This document shows, piece by piece, positions 15,505 through 24,757 of a DNA stretch of 64,000 nt (its first letter is position 1; the number at the start of each line of letters is the position of its first letter). Source of the stretch: Cyclobacteriaceae bacterium (lineage in GTDB: Bacteria > Bacteroidota > Bacteroidia > Cytophagales > Cyclobacteriaceae). A program made the position numbers and the translations under genes. The notes under the pieces are model-generated. The model did not search any database and was not told where the DNA came from. It worked only from the letters and a program-made list of their open reading frames with translations. The stretch covers positions 1 through 64,000 of the forward strand of contig JAFIEV010000087.1 of NCBI GenBank assembly GCA_020832305.1, in the 5' to 3' direction.

Positions 15505-16473
15505 CTATTTTCTGAGGCGGTACAGACGGGGATTTAATCCATCAACTTTCTCACTGCTTATGTAATAGGATGAATCGTCTTTATAAACAATCCCTTCGGT
15601 TTGTCCGATTTGTCCAAATCTACCCAATCTTACGTATTTTTTGGCTCCGCTGAAGAAATTATCCTCCTGATAACTTTCAAGAACCCACAAGAAGCAATCA
15701 CCATTTTTTCTATAACCCAGCAATGTGATTTGATGGCCGCCCGGCTGGATATCTGCGCCGGTAATAAGACCTCTTGTTTCAAAGGAGTCAATAAATTCAG
15801 CCTGGTAAGTACCTGGTGTTGCCGGTATTCGATACAGGTCGCTTTGATTATTCAGCCGGTTTTTTGAAAACAGGTAAATATGGCCTTCTTTGTAGATGAT
15901 AGCTTCGCAATCGTAATTATGATTTTTTGAGCTGCTAAAGTTTGTCTGATCGGGATAAACAAATTCTATGATGCCGGATACCTCCACTGTGCCATCGCCG
16001 CTAAAGTTAAAAGCATCTTTATGTACCATATATATTTTTAGGTCACGTCTGTCACCGTTATTGTTACCCATATCACCAATAAATAAATGTTCCCTGCTTT
16101 CTGCCAGATCTTCCCAATCTACATTTTCAGCGCCATTCACGGTAATGCGCTGAAGTACTTGACCATTGGTTCTGTCGATGACAAAAAGATGGTTGGAGTT
16201 TCCACGATCATTATGGGTGATGAGTTTATCTTGAATAATTGCCAGGCCAGAAGTTTCCTTAACCTTTGCAGGAAGGGTCGAAAGTTTTTCCGGCTCCAGG
16301 TTAAGTTCAGGATAATTACAACCCGTTTTGCCGGTAGATTCGGCATTGTAATTTAAGGCAAAAGGATCTCCACATTCGCTGTAGTTTTTACCCCCGCAGG
16401 CAATCAGAAAAAGCGCGGAAAGTAAAAATGCAGGTGTTAAAACAAAAAGCATAGAGTACTTATAGCGAAACAT
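15505..16473 (-). CDS. Lipoprotein with beta-propeller-like fold
   Basis: The 322-residue protein has a lipoprotein signal (SALFLIACGG, Cys26). The first mature segment (ECGDPFALNYNAESTG...CNYP) resembles the Cys-containing calcium-binding-like repeats (DPxAxNYNxxA) of Bacteroidota surface proteins. The rest contains successive sheets (ETSGLAIIQDKLITHND, HLFVIDRTNGQVLQRITV, NVDWEDLAESREHLFIGDMGNN, LYRIPATPG) like SdiA-regulated/phytase-type propellers. A surface role in binding or hydrolysis is possible; no active site can be named. Confidence 0.6.
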   Translation of the reverse strand: MFRYKYSMLFVLTPAFLLSALFLIACGGKNYSECGDPFALNYNAESTGKTGCNYPELNLEPEKLSTLPAKVKETSGLAIIQDKLITHNDRGNSNHLFVIDRTNGQVLQRITVNGAENVDWEDLAESREHLFIGDMGNNNGDRRDLKIYMVHKDAFNFSGDGTVEVSGIIEFVYPDQTNFSSSKNHNYDCEAIIYKEGHIYLFSKNRLNNQSDLYRIPATPGTYQAEFIDSFETRGLITGADIQPGGHQITLLGYRKNGDCFLWVLESYQEDNFFSGAKKYVRLGRFGQIGQTEGIVYKDDSSYYISSEKVDGLNPRLYRLRK

Positions 16474-16610
16474 GGTTTAAAAATAGGGAATCTGCATTTA
16501 TTTTAAAAATGCAGATTATTGGTTCTGAATTTATTAATCAGTGATTTTTTTTAAAATTATCATAGCAACTTTAGCTAAATACGAAGTACAACTGATAAAT
16601 TTTTTAGTTA

Positions 16611-17963
16611 TTACGGGGTGGCAATATTTTCAAGATACTGTCCCCGGTATATCTCCGAAGTTACCCATCGCAAAAAGTAATCGTATTTGCTTTGCAATAA
16701 TTCACTTTGGGTAATTACATATCGGTTTCTCACCTCACCATATTCTACCAGATTCAGAGCACCGATATCAAATTGACGCTGTGCGTAGCTAAATTCCTGA
16801 TCAACCGCCTTAAATTGGCGACCTAAAGCTTCAAAGTTTTTTTGGGCTCCTTTTAATTCCAGAAAAGCCATAACCACGTTTTGCTCGATTTCCTGCCGCG
16901 TTTTCTCTTCTGCAATTCTTGATGATTTTAATTCGAGCTCGCTGATTTGTACATTGTTCTGAAGGCTGAATTTGTTGAAAATGGGAACCGTAAGACCGAT
17001 GCCCAGATACTGATAAAAATTATTGTTGAGCTGTTCCGTTGAAGGCAGGGGGTTGATGGTAGACAAGCGTGTGCCTACAAAACCATCCAAAGAGACTACT
17101 GGCATCGTAAAGCTACGTTGCAATTTCATATTGATTTCGGCAGCTTCTATATTCAGTTTTGCCAGCTTGCCTTCAGGCAGGATTTCAAATGCCTCCTCAA
17201 TGATTTTATAAACATCATCTTTCCCCGAAATGATAATTCCCGCCAAACTTTCGTCAAGGTCATAGTGAACAATATCGCGCACTCGCTTCGGACTAATACC
17301 CATGCTCTGTGCTAAAAGCAAGAGGCTTGATTCAAAACGATTTTCCTGGATTACCAGGTTTTGATCTTCAGCAGCGACAAAATATTCAATATTATAAAAA
17401 TCCCTGGGGTGCAGAATTCCCAGCTCTACCATACGTTGGGTTTGAAGTTTTTGCTTATCCAATTGCTTCAGCCGTTCCCTGGCATTTTCAATTTGTTCTT
17501 TGGCCAGCATCGCGGATGTATAATGCGATACAACTTCGAGGTACATACGGTTGAATTCCTCCCTTTGCACCGCTTCGGTAAACTCCAGACGGTTCATACC
17601 TAATGAAAGCCGGTGACGGTAGTTAAAGCCCCGATACACATCGATACTGGAATACAGAAAAGAATGTGCGTTAACGTTATAGGCATTGGTAAGTATATTG
17701 GTGGTAGGATCGATAAACAAGCCCCAGTTGTTGGTGGTGCGCAAATTGGCGCTTAAGTCAGGTAAATAGCTGTAACGGGTAGTGGAAAATTTAATTTTCT
17801 CAGCTTCGTACTGCACCAGACTTTCCCTGATATCGAGGTTGTTGGATGAGGCTTCCAGCAGACACTGCTTAAGGTTCCAGGATTCCTGTGCAAACAGAAT
17901 GTGCATACCAGACCCTGAAAAAAGAAACATCAAGGCCAGGCATATCATTACATTATGCTTCAT
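16611..17963 (-). CDS. TolC-family outer membrane efflux protein
   Basis: The 450-residue protein starts with a signal peptide ending near FAQ (residue 26) and has the TolC layout of two homologous halves: WNLKQCLLEASSNNLDIRESLVQYEAEK at the N-terminus and long amphipathic coiled-coil helices (EQIENARERLKQLDKQKLQ; KNFEALGRQFKAVDQEFSYAQRQFDIGALNLVEYGEVR). It should form the trimeric outer-membrane channel and periplasmic tunnel. The gene is last in the HlyD-VTC-DUF4956-TolC operon and overlaps the DUF4956 gene by 11 nt. No inner-membrane ABC, MFS or RND pump is encoded nearby. Confidence 0.9.
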   Translation of the reverse strand: MKHNVMICLALMFLFSGSGMHILFAQESWNLKQCLLEASSNNLDIRESLVQYEAEKIKFSTTRYSYLPDLSANLRTTNNWGLFIDPTTNILTNAYNVNAHSFLYSSIDVYRGFNYRHRLSLGMNRLEFTEAVQREEFNRMYLEVVSHYTSAMLAKEQIENARERLKQLDKQKLQTQRMVELGILHPRDFYNIEYFVAAEDQNLVIQENRFESSLLLLAQSMGISPKRVRDIVHYDLDESLAGIIISGKDDVYKIIEEAFEILPEGKLAKLNIEAAEINMKLQRSFTMPVVSLDGFVGTRLSTINPLPSTEQLNNNFYQYLGIGLTVPIFNKFSLQNNVQISELELKSSRIAEEKTRQEIEQNVVMAFLELKGAQKNFEALGRQFKAVDQEFSYAQRQFDIGALNLVEYGEVRNRYVITQSELLQSKYDYFLRWVTSEIYRGQYLENIATP

Positions 17964-18627
17964 CGAAGAAAATATTTACCTGGCTCACACCTTTTATTCT
18001 TTTGAGCTCATTTACGAGCACATCACTTTTGTCTTCACTTTTGAGATTTACATAATAAGAAGACTCAAGCATATTATTATATTCATCGCCAAGCGCCTTT
18101 ATATTTACCAGTTTGTAATTCGAACAAAATTTTCTGAGGGTTGTACTGAAAGCATCATCGGGCGTTTCCGTACCATCTGCATTTATCTGAAGTAAAAATT
18201 CTTTCTTTTTAGGATTTGCGTGATTGAGTCTTGCCGTAAGAAACATCGCCAGGCCAATGAACAGCGTACCCGTGATGGTGATGGCATATACCCCTACACC
18301 TGCAGAAAGACCGATACCTAGTGCAAAGAATATAAACATTATATCCTGTGTATCTTTTACAGCTGTTCGAAAGCGAATGATTGACATAGCCCCTACCAGT
18401 CCAAATGCCCTGGCAAGATTGTTACCAATTACCATAATAACCAGTGCTGTGATCATGGTGAGCATTATGATGGAGTTGACAAAAGAACTTGAATAGCTGA
18501 TGCCTCTGTAAGTAATACGGTAAAGCAAAGCTATAAAAATGCCGCAAATAAGCGCAAGTAGCAGATTGGCTGCTGCTTCACGGGCTGTAAGTGAAAAAAC
18601 AAATATATCCTGAAATTCCTGTCGCAT
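17953..18627 (-). CDS. DUF4956 membrane protein
   Basis: The 224-residue protein has four to five transmembrane helices in residues 18-135, including the family signature GLVGAMSIIRFRTAVKDTQD near 77-96 and FFALGIGLSAGVGVYAI, then a soluble C-terminal domain of about 90 residues. DUF4956 genes often sit next to VTC-domain genes, as here. The fold resembles MgtC-like membrane domains, but function is unknown. In this operon it is the only integral inner-membrane component besides the HlyD anchor, so it may carry the polymer or substrate across the inner membrane. Confidence 0.85.
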   Translation of the reverse strand: MRQEFQDIFVFSLTAREAAANLLLALICGIFIALLYRITYRGISYSSSFVNSIIMLTMITALVIMVIGNNLARAFGLVGAMSIIRFRTAVKDTQDIMFIFFALGIGLSAGVGVYAITITGTLFIGLAMFLTARLNHANPKKKEFLLQINADGTETPDDAFSTTLRKFCSNYKLVNIKALGDEYNNMLESSYYVNLKSEDKSDVLVNELKRIKGVSQVNIFFDEA

Positions 18628-18661
18628 TGTATACTATATAACAATTAATATATCGTAGGGT

Positions 18662-19402
18662 CTAAACCATAGAAAACCCGGGAGTGGATAGGCCTGATGC
18701 ATACTTGGAAACAGCTTCATGACGCAGGCCAAATTCCTGTATAACTGACCTCGCCCAAACGGGCATATAAGGGGTAAAATATTTAACTTCCATTACAAAA
18801 AAATCATTCCATAGATAGGTATAGCCATCATTTTTATACAAATCACTGATTTGCGGATGCAAAAGCGACCTGACATGCTTATCGAAAGTAATTCTTACCC
18901 CCGGGTCAAATTTTCCATGATAAGCTTCCCTTTCATATACCACCAGGTTTGCTGGTTTTTGAGCGTATCTTTTCATATTGAAAAAGAATCGGCTGGCATC
19001 TTCTAGTTCTTTTTGGTTGCTTATATCATGATCGAGGTAATGGCCAACACTTCCATTTTGAATTAATTCTTCCAGAATATCATATGAAACCAGTGCCCGA
19101 TTTTTCCCTATGGTGTTTTCCCTTTTTCTTTTAATTTCCAGAAAAACTTTGCAGCCTTTATAATATTGATTGTATCCACGTATTCTAAGCTTTTTTCTGT
19201 TTTTTAATCCTTCCACTTTTTCGTAAAAAGAGGTAAAAGTTGGGGTGTCGAAATAGATGCTTCTAACGGTATATTGCGGAAGCCCATTCAATGCCGATTG
19301 TAAAGCATACTTATCAGGTTCTACAAAAGCCTCTATCCGGTTTCTAAGATCATTCAGAAATTTTGTTGGAACCAGATACTTTCTTTCAAATCGCACTTTC
19401 AT
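18662..19402 (-). CDS. VTC-domain polyphosphate polymerase-like protein
   Basis: The 246-residue protein is a complete VTC tunnel domain, the fold of yeast Vtc4, which makes polyphosphate from ATP. All the expected basic and acidic tunnel positions are visible: ERK at 6-8, KLRIR at 71-75, EIKRKR at 89-94, YERE at 156-159, GVRI at 168-171, MEVK with the metal-binding Glu at 204-207, and SKY at 232-234. It has no transmembrane or SPX domain. Its ATG directly abuts the HlyD stop, and DUF4956 follows 34 nt later, so it is part of the operon. Activity as polyphosphate polymerase is expected from family knowledge but not shown; a related triphosphate tunnel enzyme activity is the alternative. Confidence 0.85.
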   Translation of the reverse strand: MKVRFERKYLVPTKFLNDLRNRIEAFVEPDKYALQSALNGLPQYTVRSIYFDTPTFTSFYEKVEGLKNRKKLRIRGYNQYYKGCKVFLEIKRKRENTIGKNRALVSYDILEELIQNGSVGHYLDHDISNQKELEDASRFFFNMKRYAQKPANLVVYEREAYHGKFDPGVRITFDKHVRSLLHPQISDLYKNDGYTYLWNDFFVMEVKYFTPYMPVWARSVIQEFGLRHEAVSKYASGLSTPGFSMV

Positions 19403-20488
19403 TTAACTAAAGGTCAGATCAAGGATTCTAGATAGATATTCGCGTATATTGATTTTTTCACAATGCACAATCACTTCTGTGAAAGTGCCTGGCATAATTT
19501 CTATATCATTATTGAAAATGGCAGTAGCGAAAAATGCCTGTTTACTGTCGACAAACTGTACCACATTGTCTATGCTTTTAATAAGCCCTGAGCTTTTTTG
19601 TCTCGTATGGCTAAGCCTGACTTCTGCCTGCATATTTTCAGTTACAAATTTTCTCTCCATAACATCTATGGGTAATAAAACCACATAAGATGAAGTGTCG
19701 GCTATGGTAATAAGCAATTCTGAATTATCACTGCCTCTGTTGAGAACCACCATTCCCGATACGGGGGAGACAAGGGTAAAATATTCCAGACGGGTTTTGA
19801 TTTGTTGTATTTGCTGTCGCAATGCTACCATTTGGGTTTGAATAAGCTCTGCCTGCTCGGGCTTATCACCGGTGATGGCCGACAGGTACCGGGCTTCAGC
19901 AATATCACGTGAAAGTTGTGTGGTTCTGAACTTGTTCAGTTCGATTTCATAATGCTGATCTGAAATGAGCGAATCGCGGAACAGGCTTTCCATCCTTTCC
20001 ATTAGCCGGGCCTGGGTTGTGAGCTCCTGCTCCATAAGTGCCAGTTTCTTTTCCGCTTCCTGAACATCCTCAGGCTTTTGTCCCGTTGTGTAAAAAATCA
20101 ATTGCGACTGAAGTATATCATAATCGCCCTGCAACTGAATTAGTCGCCTTTCTTCTTCATTGGAGTACAAAATACCAATGGTATCCCCCTTTTGTACATA
20201 TAATCTTTGATAAATCTGAGAATTAAGCCTGAATTCTACAACATCACCCCTTTGAAATTCAGTTACGCCATAGGTATCTACCGAACCTTTAATGTTGTCT
20301 TTGTAGGCCGAAATCAGATTTCCCTCCAGGGTACGGGCCAGAGACCATTCGTAAGCCGGAACAATCAATCCGCGTGTGTATATGCGATAGGGCAATTCAA
20401 TTGGTATAAATAAGGCCAAAGCCAAAATGCTCAGAAAAATAGTCATCCATATAAGACCCATTTTTTGCTTTCTCATACCAACTGACAA
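19403..20488 (-). CDS. HlyD-family periplasmic adaptor protein
   Basis: The 361-residue protein has an N-terminal membrane anchor (residues about 11-30, LIWMTIFLSILALALFIPIEL), a first beta-barrel/lipoyl half (RGDVVEFRLNSQIYQRLYVQKGDTIG), a long coiled-coil hairpin (about 115-235, with EAEKKLALMEQELTTQARLMERM) and the second lipoyl half (LVSPVSGMVVLNRGSDNSEL), then a beta-barrel. It should bridge an inner-membrane component to the TolC protein of the same operon. It is the first gene of the operon. A lone TAnnTTTG-like box on the minus strand (20572-20579) lies about 85 nt upstream, without a clear -33 box. Confidence 0.9.
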   Translation of the reverse strand: MSVGMRKQKMGLIWMTIFLSILALALFIPIELPYRIYTRGLIVPAYEWSLARTLEGNLISAYKDNIKGSVDTYGVTEFQRGDVVEFRLNSQIYQRLYVQKGDTIGILYSNEEERRLIQLQGDYDILQSQLIFYTTGQKPEDVQEAEKKLALMEQELTTQARLMERMESLFRDSLISDQHYEIELNKFRTTQLSRDIAEARYLSAITGDKPEQAELIQTQMVALRQQIQQIKTRLEYFTLVSPVSGMVVLNRGSDNSELLITIADTSSYVVLLPIDVMERKFVTENMQAEVRLSHTRQKSSGLIKSIDNVVQFVDSKQAFFATAIFNNDIEIMPGTFTEVIVHCEKINIREYLSRILDLTFS

Positions 20489-20694
20489 CTGAAAATATTT
20501 TTTATAAAAAATATCTATTATATATCACAGTTTAGTTTAACAAAATTCAAAACTGAGATAGTAATATTACACAAAGATATCTAAATTAGTTAATATCAGG
20601 ATAATAAACACTTAACATAATGTGTTAAATATTACCTGTGTATTATTTTGTGACAAAGCTAAAAGATTAAAGATAAGGCAAAAAAGAAGCGGTT

Positions 20695-21336
20695 TCAGAC
20701 TGGTTTTTTATCATTAATTTTACTTTTCAGAAACATACTTATAGCCTGAAAAGCCATTTCAAAACAGTTATTGTTTACAATGATTATATCTGCAATTTCT
20801 TTAAAGGGAGCAATGATCTTTTCATAAGCCGGAGATACGTGATGCTCATATCTATAGAGCACATCTTCCATTTCATACCCTCTTTCCCTTGCATCCCTTA
20901 CGATCCGGCGTCTGAGTTTAACACTTTCCTTAGCCTCTACAAATAGTCTGAAATCAATGAGATCGAGAATAATATCGGAATAAAAGATAAAAATTCCTTC
21001 CACTATGATCATAGGCGCCGGTTGAAACTCCAGTAATTTGGGCTGCTGTACCGGATTATTAAAGGTATATTCCTGCCTTATGATGCTTTGACCCTGAATA
21101 AGCTTTTGGAGATCATCTTCAAATGCCTCAAAATCGAGTGCCCTGGGGTCATCAAAATTGTGAACGCCATTTTTATCAGTGGGAACTTCTGAAATGTGAC
21201 GGTAATAATTATCCTGTGATATAAGACAAACCTCATCAGATTGAAAGGAATTCATGAGTTTGTTGAGAAAAAGGGTTTTTCCTGATGCACTGCCACCAGT
21301 AAGGCCTACAACAAAAGGTTTATCTATAAACAGCAT
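20695..21336 (-). CDS. udk: Uridine kinase
   Basis: The 213-residue protein has the P-loop GGSASGKT at about residues 14-21, the QDNYYR motif near 41-46 and FDDPRALDFE near 61, typical of uridine/cytidine kinase in pyrimidine salvage (uridine + NTP to UMP). RRRIVRDARERGY near 128-140 forms the lid. The gene lies 4 nt after rdgB on the same strand and is probably transcribed with it. Confidence 0.88.
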   Translation of the reverse strand: MLFIDKPFVVGLTGGSASGKTLFLNKLMNSFQSDEVCLISQDNYYRHISEVPTDKNGVHNFDDPRALDFEAFEDDLQKLIQGQSIIRQEYTFNNPVQQPKLLEFQPAPMIIVEGIFIFYSDIILDLIDFRLFVEAKESVKLRRRIVRDARERGYEMEDVLYRYEHHVSPAYEKIIAPFKEIADIIIVNNNCFEMAFQAISMFLKSKINDKKPV

Positions 21337-21340
21337 TTTT

Positions 21341-21934
21341 TTAATTCTTCTTAATTTTTCTCTTGAGAAAACCTGCGAGTTTTTCGATAGCCAGCCCTCT
21401 GTGACTTATTTCATTCTTTTGCCCGAGACTCATCTCGGCAAAAGTCTGATCAAAACCTTTGGGAATAAATACAGGATCATAGCCAAAACCATCTTTCCCT
21501 CTTGGCGCATCGATGATGATTCCGGTAACAACACCTTCAAACTGATAGACTCTGCCCTTTTTAATAAGTGTAATGACGGTTCGAAACTGGGCTGATTTGT
21601 TTTCTTTATCTTTTAAATTCTCAAGTAATAATGCGATGTTGTCTCGGCTGTGTTTTCCCGGCCCTGCATATCGTGCAGAGTAAACACCGGGTTCTCCATC
21701 CAGTGCATAGACTTCAAGTCCGGTATCATCAGCAAAACAGTCGATTCCATATTTTTTGTAGATGTATTCTGCTTTTTCCCTGCTGTTGCCTTCCAGTGTT
21801 TTTTGATTTTCAGGAAGCTCCTCATTTTCCCCCAGTTCATTCAGGCCTATAAGTTCAAAACCTTCCCCCAGTATCTGGCCTACTTCTTTGAGTTTGTTTG
21901 GGTTGTGGGTGGCAAAACAAATTTTCATGGGCAT
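21341..21934 (-). CDS. rdgB: Non-canonical purine NTP pyrophosphatase (RdgB/HAM1)
   Basis: The 197-residue protein has the RdgB/HAM1 motifs: ATHNPNKLKEV at 7-17, FADDTGLEVYALDGEPGVYSARYAG at about 67-91 and GFGYDPVF at about 148-155. It hydrolyses dITP/XTP to monophosphates and so keeps damaged purines out of DNA. Length and motif order are standard. It is the first gene of a two-gene unit with udk. Confidence 0.93.
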   Translation of the reverse strand: MPMKICFATHNPNKLKEVGQILGEGFELIGLNELGENEELPENQKTLEGNSREKAEYIYKKYGIDCFADDTGLEVYALDGEPGVYSARYAGPGKHSRDNIALLLENLKDKENKSAQFRTVITLIKKGRVYQFEGVVTGIIIDAPRGKDGFGYDPVFIPKGFDQTFAEMSLGQKNEISHRGLAIEKLAGFLKRKIKKN

Positions 21935-22085
21935 TCAGCTCTGTTGTAGGAAAATGCGATTTGACACCAATTATGCGAGGGTGATCAAACAACGGCTCAA
22001 ATATTGTAATTTTGAAGTTTATTTTAAAATTCTATTCGTATCTTTTGACGGGTATGTACCAATTTATATGTAATTATTTTTGTAA

Positions 22086-23411
22086 ATGAAAGTAATTGAA
22101 CAGATTAATGACAATTATTACATCATTCTGATATGGATGGCTCTGATGTTGAGCTCCTGTTTGACCACCCGTAAAATGGAAAGGCAGCTGAATAAGACAT
22201 TAAAACATTCTGAAGTTTTTGATTCACATTTTACTGGATTTGCCCTGTATGATCCACTATCGTACAAGATGCTGGTGGAGTATAATGCTGATAAATATTT
22301 TATTCCCGCTTCAAACACCAAAATATTTACCTTGTATACTTCTCTAAGGGTTTTGGGTGATACACTTATCGCCATGCAGTACGCAGAACGAAATGATTCA
22401 CTGTATATAAAAGGCATGGGATATCCTTTATTGATGCACCCTGCATTACCCGACAGAGGCCTTGAATTTTTTTTAAAAAGTTGGAAAGGACCGGTTCTAA
22501 CCGACTTTTCAAATTTTTATGAAACGCCTCTGGGCCCGGGCTGGTCGTGGAATTGGTACCCATACAGATATGCTACCGAAAGAGCACCCTTTCCATTGGC
22601 AGGTAATTTGGTGCAATTTTACAAAGAACCAGCCAGTCAAAATTGGACGGTATATCCGAAGGCCTTCAAAAAGTACAGCATTCATACTCCTCAAAACACA
22701 AAAAATGAGATCAGAAGAGAATACAATGGAAATGTATTTTATACCAGCAGTATTGCCCAGCATTCTGATACACTGGAGATGCCCTACCAATGGACGCCCG
22801 AATTATTTAGCGATATACTGGCATCTGAATGGCAGCTTGCCGTTAGTCAGATGCCGGTTCCCTCAGATGTAAACTATCGGTATTATTTGGGCCGGCCGGC
22901 CGATAGTGTGTATATGGCCGTAATGCAAAATAGTGATAATTTTTTTGCAGAACATTTATTACTTATGTGTGCAGGCATATTGAGCGACTCTCTTAAGTCT
23001 TCTATAGCAATTGATTATGCTAAACAACACTTCTTTCATGATATGCCAGACACGCTGTATTGGGTAGATGGTTCCGGTTTGAGCCGGCACAATCTGTTCA
23101 GTCCGCGAAACATCATCATGGCCTTGACAAAAATTGACGAATGGCTGCCCGAAGAGCGCATCCGTAGTATTTTTCCAGCCGGAGGAGTATCAGGAACCAT
23201 CAAAAATCAGTATGCCGGACCTGATGGCATTCCCTACGTGTATGCCAAAACAGGTACCTTGAGCAATGCGATGGCATTGAGCGGATACCTTTTTACCAGA
23301 AGCGGTAAAAAACTGATATTTAGTTTTTTGCACAACAATCAGGTAAAACCGGGAAAGGAGGTTCGTGACGAAATGCAAAAAGTCCTGGAAAGAATTTACT
23401 ACCAATATTGA
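22086..23411 (+). CDS. PBP4-type D-alanyl-D-alanine carboxypeptidase lipoprotein
   Basis: The 441-residue protein belongs to the peptidase S13 (DacB/PBP4) family: S-N-T-K near residue 77 (FIPASNTKIF), S-D-N near 282 (QNSDNFFAEHLL), and K-T-G near 395 (YAKTGTLSNAMALSGYL). A lipoprotein signal is present (MALMLSSCLTT, Cys about 25), which is unusual because most DacB proteins are soluble periplasmic enzymes. It trims or cuts peptidoglycan peptides. It is transcribed alone; two TAnnTTTG boxes (22007, 22075) precede it without convincing -33 partners. Confidence 0.85.
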   Translation: MKVIEQINDNYYIILIWMALMLSSCLTTRKMERQLNKTLKHSEVFDSHFTGFALYDPLSYKMLVEYNADKYFIPASNTKIFTLYTSLRVLGDTLIAMQYAERNDSLYIKGMGYPLLMHPALPDRGLEFFLKSWKGPVLTDFSNFYETPLGPGWSWNWYPYRYATERAPFPLAGNLVQFYKEPASQNWTVYPKAFKKYSIHTPQNTKNEIRREYNGNVFYTSSIAQHSDTLEMPYQWTPELFSDILASEWQLAVSQMPVPSDVNYRYYLGRPADSVYMAVMQNSDNFFAEHLLLMCAGILSDSLKSSIAIDYAKQHFFHDMPDTLYWVDGSGLSRHNLFSPRNIIMALTKIDEWLPEERIRSIFPAGGVSGTIKNQYAGPDGIPYVYAKTGTLSNAMALSGYLFTRSGKKLIFSFLHNNQVKPGKEVRDEMQKVLERIYYQY

Positions 23412-23559
23412 GGCATTGTCAGGAGGTGAACCCTTAAAGCTGAGCTAGAAGCGAAAAAATGTGAGAAAAGAATATTAGCTGGTAGCTCGCAGTTGATTGA
23501 CAGCTGTACTTCCCTGAATAATGTTAACCAATAATATCTTTCTTCACTTATACTGGGTT

Positions 23560-23625
23560 ACAAACCCTGCTTTTCATAATTAGGGGCACAAGTCGCAGAC
23601 TTGCGCCAACAAGGGTTTGTTTTTA
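23560..23625. repeat. Nested palindromic element related to the Rhs-array repeats
   Basis: Outer stem ACAAACCCT/AGGGTTTGT (23560-23568, 23612-23620) encloses an inner hairpin GGCACAAGTC-GCA-GACTTGCGCC (23585-23607), followed by TTTT. ACCCTGCTTTTCAT on this strand is the reverse complement of ATGAAAAGCAGGGT at about 10155-10169. It occupies the 288-bp gap between two convergent genes and may also end transcription. Confidence 0.65.
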
Positions 23626-23699
23626 TCGATGAACTGTAGCATTAAGCATTCAAGGCCAGTTTTAATATTGGAGAAGACTCCACAACAACAGATCTGGAA

Positions 23700-24749
23700 T
23701 TATTTCCCGGGCTGGCGCGATATGCGTTCATTGAGATATTCGGCGAAGGCCGCGTCACTATTGGGTTTTTGCATGATAAATCGCTGCGATGTACGATTGC
23801 CATCACTGATCCACCGGCATCCTTTTTCTACATCAAAATCGAGGTAACCCACACCGGCATCCTCCAGAAATTCACCAGTCCCTTCCAGGGCATAATATAC
23901 CGTAGCCAGGTCCCAGCTGGGCCTTTGATCGGCAATGGTTTTCTTTTCTACATTCCAAAGCCAGTCGCGATAGGCCGTGCGCACTATATTGCCGGCTTGG
24001 GTGTTTTTGAGTGAGGCTCCGGTCATGACCTTCGACCCGGCATCCACAAACACTATGTCGGAAGGGAAATGCTGAACCAGGTATGCCGTATATGGAGTAG
24101 TTTTATTGAAAAAGAAATTCCAGTCTCTGATATAATGCCCCTGGGGATTATTGGCATTGAGTGCGCCCAGGGCAATCCATCTGCGGACTTTTTTGGCTAT
24201 GAGTTCCTTGCCGTTCAGGGGAGAATTATTATCGGGCTCAGACATAAGTAAATCATACAATCCCTTTGTATGGCCTACTGTAATGTAGTCAACGCTGTTA
24301 TCATCCTGCAAGGCTAAGATTTTTCTGTTGAGTTTTGTCTGGTCTGCGGCATCCTGGTTGTGAACTATGGTATTTCCAAATGCAGCCTGATCTTTGGCCA
24401 GTTTTTCAGCGCTCATTTTATCTACCGGATCCCCGACTTCCGCATCCTGATTGGCGCCTATCGGTATTTCGCCTCTGCCGTAATAGATATTGATGGCCTC
24501 TGTAACGCCGGCTCCATAGGGTACAGTACCTGATGAGTATATGCAGGCCAGAATGTCTGCTTTACCTTCATCAGCATAGGAATGCAATAAGGCCAGTGCG
24601 CCAACGTCATCACAATCTGATCCCATATCAGTATCAAAGATGACTTTTTGTGCCATACCTTTGCTCTTTTCAGCGGGGGAACAGGCAGCCAGCATAGCGA
24701 GATATATACCTAAGCAAAAAAATATACCTGGTAAGTTCATCTTATACAT
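23700..24749 (-). CDS. Nucleoside hydrolase lipoprotein
   Basis: The 349-residue protein has the calcium-binding DTDMGSDCDDVGAL motif near residues 40-53 of the inosine-uridine nucleoside hydrolase family, with IPIGANQDAEVGDP and the later RDWNFFFNKT segment. It has a lipoprotein signal (LAMLAACSPA, Cys about 23). It would split nucleosides to base and ribose outside the cytoplasm. The gene follows the EEP phosphatase gene by 8 nt, so the two may work together in nucleotide scavenging. Confidence 0.85.
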   Translation of the reverse strand: MYKMNLPGIFFCLGIYLAMLAACSPAEKSKGMAQKVIFDTDMGSDCDDVGALALLHSYADEGKADILACIYSSGTVPYGAGVTEAINIYYGRGEIPIGANQDAEVGDPVDKMSAEKLAKDQAAFGNTIVHNQDAADQTKLNRKILALQDDNSVDYITVGHTKGLYDLLMSEPDNNSPLNGKELIAKKVRRWIALGALNANNPQGHYIRDWNFFFNKTTPYTAYLVQHFPSDIVFVDAGSKVMTGASLKNTQAGNIVRTAYRDWLWNVEKKTIADQRPSWDLATVYYALEGTGEFLEDAGVGYLDFDVEKGCRWISDGNRTSQRFIMQKPNSDAAFAEYLNERISRQPGK

Positions 24750-24757
24750 ATCTAGAT

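Noticed and set aside
20612-20628. TTAACA-N5-TGTTAA palindrome upstream of the HlyD gene
   Set aside because: A 6-bp AT-rich palindrome is expected by chance in this sequence; no second copy or matching regulator seen.
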